Assembly (NCBI RefSeq): GCF_019880305.1
Contig: NZ_CP082301.1
Location: 4,154,001 to 4,218,000, forward strand
Length of the DNA stretch: 64,000 nt
From: Streptomyces decoyicus
Lineage (GTDB): Bacteria > Actinomycetota > Actinomycetes > Streptomycetales > Streptomycetaceae
Direction of reading: 5' to 3'
The position numbers and the translations under genes were made by a program. This document shows positions 60,954 through 64,000 of the stretch, one piece after another. The notes under the pieces were generated by a model, which saw nothing but the letters and a program-made list of their open reading frames with translations, did no database searches and was not told the origin of the DNA. Positions within the stretch are counted from its first letter, which is position 1. Each line of letters opens with the position of its first letter.

Positions 60954-61895
60954 TCAGACCGCCAGGACCGTCTTGCCCTGTGCCCGGCCGGTGCGGCTGG
61001 CCTCCAGCGCCTCCGGCGCTTCTTCCAGGCCGACCTCGCGTCCTACGAGAACCGTCAGACGGCCCGCGTCGACATGGCCGGCGAGGATCTCCAGCAGCTG
61101 CGGGGAGGGCCGGTTGACGAAGTTGAAGCCGCGCAGGTTGTGCTCGGTCAGCTCGTCGGCGTCGGCCGAGCCGATGAGCGAGACGGCCGTGCCCCCGTCG
61201 CGTACGGTCCGGGTCAGCCCGGCGAATTCGCCGGGGCCGCCGATCATGTCGATCAGCACATCGACACCGTCCGGATGGGCCGCGAGCACCTGGTCGGCGA
61301 GCGGACCCGCGGTGTGGTCGACGGTCTCCGCGGCGCCCAGCGTGCGCATCAGCTCCGCCTTGGCCGGGCGCGCGGTGGCGATCACCTCGGCGCCGCGGCC
61401 GGCCGCCAGCTGGGTGACGAAGGTGCCGACGCCGCCGGTCGCGCCGACGATCAGTACCCGTGTGCCCTCGGTGACCCGGGTCTCCTCGACCAGGTTGTAG
61501 GCGGTCATGCCGGCCGTCGGCAGCGCCGCGGAGGTGGCGTAGGTGACGCTGCGGGCGGCATGCGCGAGGCGGCTCTCGTCGGTGACGGCGAGTTCGCAGT
61601 ACGAGCCGCCGCCCTGCTCCGGCCGCTGGAACTGGCCGAACACCGCGTCGCCGACGGTGAACCGCCGTACACCGTCGCCGATCGCGAGTACCTCGCCCGC
61701 CCCGTCCGACCCGAGGACGAGGGGGAAGGCGACCGGCATGGCATCCCCGAACATGCCATCGGCGATCTTCCAGTCGACGGGGTTGAGTCCGGCGGCGGAC
61801 AGCCGCACCAGGACCTCACCGGGCCCTGGTTCGGGCTGTGGCAGATCCATGAGCTGCGGCTTTTCACCGAATGCGCTGACTGCTACGGCTCTCAT
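60954..61895 (-). CDS. NADP-dependent MDR-family oxidoreductase (quinone-reductase-like)
   Basis: 313 residues from ATG 61895. MDR-fold enzyme without the structural or catalytic zinc ligands. It has MRAVAVSAFGEKPQLMDLPQPEPGPGEVLVRLSAAGLNPVDWKIADG, SDGAGEVLAIG, VFGQF, AALPTAGMTAYNLVEE and the nucleotide motif VLIVGATGGVGTFVTQLA. The typical reaction is two-electron reduction of a quinone or enone with NADPH. It is divergent from the response regulator at 62221; the 325-bp gap has a TACATAT-like -10 box just before that start but no other gene. Confidence 0.92.
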   Translation of the reverse strand: MRAVAVSAFGEKPQLMDLPQPEPGPGEVLVRLSAAGLNPVDWKIADGMFGDAMPVAFPLVLGSDGAGEVLAIGDGVRRFTVGDAVFGQFQRPEQGGGSYCELAVTDESRLAHAARSVTYATSAALPTAGMTAYNLVEETRVTEGTRVLIVGATGGVGTFVTQLAAGRGAEVIATARPAKAELMRTLGAAETVDHTAGPLADQVLAAHPDGVDVLIDMIGGPGEFAGLTRTVRDGGTAVSLIGSADADELTEHNLRGFNFVNRPSPQLLEILAGHVDAGRLTVLVGREVGLEEAPEALEASRTGRAQGKTVLAV

Positions 61896-62220
61896 CGTGG
61901 CGTTCCCTTCCACCCTTCCGACCGGTGGCCGAAGTGGATCGTAAGCACGCCGGTGGGGCCGGACGCGGCAGGAGGAGAGGCGGTGCGGCGGAAGCAACTC
62001 GTACGGCCCCTCACGCCGGGGCTGTCCGGCCCTCCGTTCGGCGCGGCCCGGCCCGACGGCACCCGGCCCGGCCCGACGGTCCGCGCCGTCGGCGTCCCGT
62101 ACCCCGTTTCGCCCCTCTCCGGGCCCCGACCGGCTCCAGCGTGGTGAATTCCCTCGTCCGCGGGGAGCGACGAAGGGGGATTGCGGCGCCGAAAGGTCCG
62201 CCTCGGGTACATATGACGCC

Positions 62221-63030
62221 ATGCGCGTACTGGTGGTGGAGGCCGAGGAGTTGCTCGCGGACATGATCGCCGCGGGACTGCGCCGTGCGGCGATCGCGGT
62301 GGACATCGTCCATGACGGCCGCGCGGCGCCGACCGCACTGCGGCTCGGGGCGTACGACGTGCTCGTCCTGGACCGTGATCTGCCCGGCCTGCCCGGCGAC
62401 GAGATCTGCCGTCAGATGGCGGAACAGGGGCTGCCGACCCGGGTGTTGATGCTCACCGCCTCCCGTACCGGCCGCGCACGCGTCGAGGACCCGGGGCCGG
62501 GCGCCGACGACCATCTGACCAAGCCGTTCGTCCACGAGGAGCTGCTCGCCAGGGTGCTGGCGCTGGGCCGGCGTGCCCGTCCCGCCCTACCGCAGATCAT
62601 CGAGCGGGCCGGGGTCACCGTCGACACCGCGCGCCGGCTGGCGGTACGCGACGGCCGGCCGCTGGCGCTGTCCCGCACCGAATTCGGTGTGCTGGAGGTA
62701 CTGCTGCGCGCCCAGGGCGCGGTGGTCAGCGGCGACGAGCTGATCGAGGAGGTCTGGGAGGAGCACACCAGCTACCGCACCAACGCCGTACGCGTCGCGC
62801 TCGGCAAACTGCGCGCCAAGCTCGGTGATCCGCCGGTGATCGAGACCGTGCCGGACGCCGGGTACCGCCTGGGCGGCGGGGCGGGGACCAGCGACGGGGC
62901 GGGGGCGGTCGGCACAGCGGGGACGGACAACGAGGCGGGGGCGGGCGGCGCGCCGGAAGCAGACGTGGGGCCGCAGGCGGGCGTGGGGCCGGAGGCAGGC
63001 GTGGGGCCGGGAGTGTCTGACAGTCCGTAA
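62221..63030 (+). CDS. Orphan OmpR-family response regulator
   Basis: 269 residues. Receiver domain: MRVLVVEAEELLADMI (the second acidic residue of the usual EDE site is Ala), phospho-acceptor Asp51 (YDVLVLDRDLPGLPG), Lys in LTKPFVHEEL. Winged helix: LALSRTEFGVLEVLLRAQGAVVSGDELIEEVWEEHTSYRTNAVRVALGKLRAKLGDPPVIETVPDAGYRL. A 45-residue low-complexity tail carries GVGPEAGVGP repeats. No kinase gene adjoins it. The altered metal site may weaken phosphorylation. Confidence 0.9.
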   Translation: MRVLVVEAEELLADMIAAGLRRAAIAVDIVHDGRAAPTALRLGAYDVLVLDRDLPGLPGDEICRQMAEQGLPTRVLMLTASRTGRARVEDPGPGADDHLTKPFVHEELLARVLALGRRARPALPQIIERAGVTVDTARRLAVRDGRPLALSRTEFGVLEVLLRAQGAVVSGDELIEEVWEEHTSYRTNAVRVALGKLRAKLGDPPVIETVPDAGYRLGGGAGTSDGAGAVGTAGTDNEAGAGGAPEADVGPQAGVGPEAGVGPGVSDSP

Positions 63031-63046
63031 CTCAGCCCGTCCACCT

Positions 63047-63082
63047 GACCGCCCACCCGACCGCCCACCCGACCGCCCACCC
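63047..63082. repeat. Tandem 12-bp repeat, three copies
   Basis: GACCGCCCACCC begins at 63047, 63059 and 63071 in the gap between the response regulator and the ABC gene. Confidence 0.85.
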
Positions 63083-63132
63083 GATTGCCCGCATGACGGG
63101 TCCGGTCCCGGGCCGCGGGATTCAATGGCGCA

Positions 63133-64000
63133 ATGATCCGGTTCGACTCCGTCACCAAGCGGTACCCCGACGGGACCACTGCCGTCGACGACCTCTCCTT
63201 CGAGGTCGGTGAGGGTGAGCTGGTGACCCTGGTCGGGCCGTCCGGCTGCGGCAAGACGACGACCATGATGATGGTCAACCGGCTGATCGACCCCACCCAC
63301 GGGCAGATCTACGTCGACGGCTCGGACGTCGCGGGCGTCGACCCCGTCGAACTGCGCCGCAGGATCGGCTACGTCATCCAGCAGACCGGCCTCTTCCCGC
63401 ATCGCACCGTCCTCGACAACACCGCGACCGTGCCCTGCCTGACCGGCTGGAAGAAGGCCAGGGCGCGCGAGCGGGCCGCCGAACTCCTGGACCTGGTCGG
63501 CCTGGATCCGGCCGTCTACGGCTCGCGCTACCCCGAGCAGCTCTCCGGCGGCCAGCGTCAACGGGTCGGGGTGGCCCGTGCCCTGGCCGCCGACCCGCCG
63601 GTGCTGTTGATGGACGAGCCGTTCGGCGCGGTCGACCCGGTCGTCCGCGACCGGCTGCAGAAGGAGTTTCTGCGGCTTCAGGCCACCATGCACAAGACGG
63701 TGCTGCTGGTCACTCATGACATCGAGGAGGCCATCCGGCTCGGCGACCGGATCGCGGTTTACGGGGAGGGCCGGATCGAGCAGTACGACACCCCCGCGAG
63801 TGTCCTCGGCGCCCCCGCCACTCCGTACGTCGCCGAATTCGTCGGCACCGACCGCGCGTTGAAACAGCTCTCGGTCACCGGCATCGACCGCGGCGACCTC
63901 GAACGCCCGCCGTTCGTCCGGCTCGGCGAAGCCGCCGCGGGCGCCGCGACCCGGCTGCGGGCCGAGGGCGCCCGCTGGGCGGTGGTGCTCGACGAGGAGG
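63133..64000 (+). CDS. ABC transporter ATPase, osmoprotectant/betaine type (partial)
   Basis: The first 289 residues are in the window; the frame is open at 64000, so the gene continues. Walker A is GPSGCGKTTTMMMVNRL, the signature LSGGQRQRVGVARAL and Walker B LLMDEPFGAVDP, with switch His VTHDIEEA. The stretch IGYVIQQTGLFPHRTVLDN and the tail after residue 235 match the OpuCA/ProV-like ATPases of glycine betaine, choline or carnitine uptake. A regulatory domain, perhaps CBS, is expected beyond the window. ATG 63133 is close behind the 12-bp repeats. Confidence 0.9.
   Translation, partial: MIRFDSVTKRYPDGTTAVDDLSFEVGEGELVTLVGPSGCGKTTTMMMVNRLIDPTHGQIYVDGSDVAGVDPVELRRRIGYVIQQTGLFPHRTVLDNTATVPCLTGWKKARARERAAELLDLVGLDPAVYGSRYPEQLSGGQRQRVGVARALAADPPVLLMDEPFGAVDPVVRDRLQKEFLRLQATMHKTVLLVTHDIEEAIRLGDRIAVYGEGRIEQYDTPASVLGAPATPYVAEFVGTDRALKQLSVTGIDRGDLERPPFVRLGEAAAGAATRLRAEGARWAVVLDEE

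Overview
The window is high-GC actinobacterial DNA, almost certainly from a Streptomyces chromosome. The evidence is the strong GC bias at third codon positions, GGAGG-type ribosome sites, frequent GTG starts, rare TTA codons, DUF397/XRE gene pairs and a Streptomyces-type cobalamin locus. All coordinates were read by eye; no database search was run.

Layout. (1) 1-4987: housekeeping or envelope genes on both strands: a PP2C phosphatase, a site-2 protease with CBS domains, two related Asn/Gly/Ser-rich secreted proteins facing each other, and an Rpf-like transglycosylase with LysM. (2) 4988-33575: a large accessory region that reads as one lipopeptide gene cluster. A minus-strand operon (15194 down to 8062) encodes a KAS II-like ketosynthase, a GNAT acyltransferase, a class III lanthipeptide synthetase (LanKC), three 28-residue precursor peptides ending in S-x-x-S-x-x-C, and an FAD/NAD(P) oxidoreductase. 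Around it lie a TPP enzyme, an unusual aldehyde dehydrogenase, an acyl carrier protein, an enoyl reductase, a hot-dog dehydratase subunit, an AMP-dependent ligase, two divergent 4'-phosphopantetheinyl transferases, two XRE-TPR regulators, ABC-2 exporter parts and two NarL-type two-component systems. The content fits a lipolanthine-like product: an avionin- or labionin-bridged peptide N-acylated by a fatty acid built by discrete FAS II-like enzymes. Repeated TGACT/AGTCA operator elements at four divergent promoters, and TTA codons in at least six genes, tie the parts together.

(3) 33576-41400: a consensus parS site, a desaturase operon, TerD, a BlaI/M56 pair with three BlaI-type operators, an LCP protein and a DUF4097-like lipoprotein. 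(4) 41469-57230: cobalamin corrin-ring genes (cobN behind a B12 riboswitch, cobG, cobH, cobIJ, cobK, cbiD, cobM, cobL), interrupted by a PIN/antitoxin pair with a 38-bp palindrome, two tandem DUF397 genes with their XRE partner, and an orphan peptide with a double-glycine-type leader. (5) 57231-64000: a CDF metal exporter, membrane and secreted proteins, an MDR oxidoreductase, an orphan OmpR-type regulator, and a betaine/osmoprotectant-type ABC ATPase cut by the window end.

How the cluster may work (inference): the TPP enzyme and aldehyde dehydrogenase make a starter acid or thioester, and the AMP ligase loads it on the ACP, which is primed by one of the PPTases. The ketosynthase, dehydratase and enoyl reductase extend it with a housekeeping ketoreductase. 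LanKC phosphorylates, dehydrates and cyclises the peptide core. The GNAT joins lipid to peptide, and ABC-2 transporters export the product.
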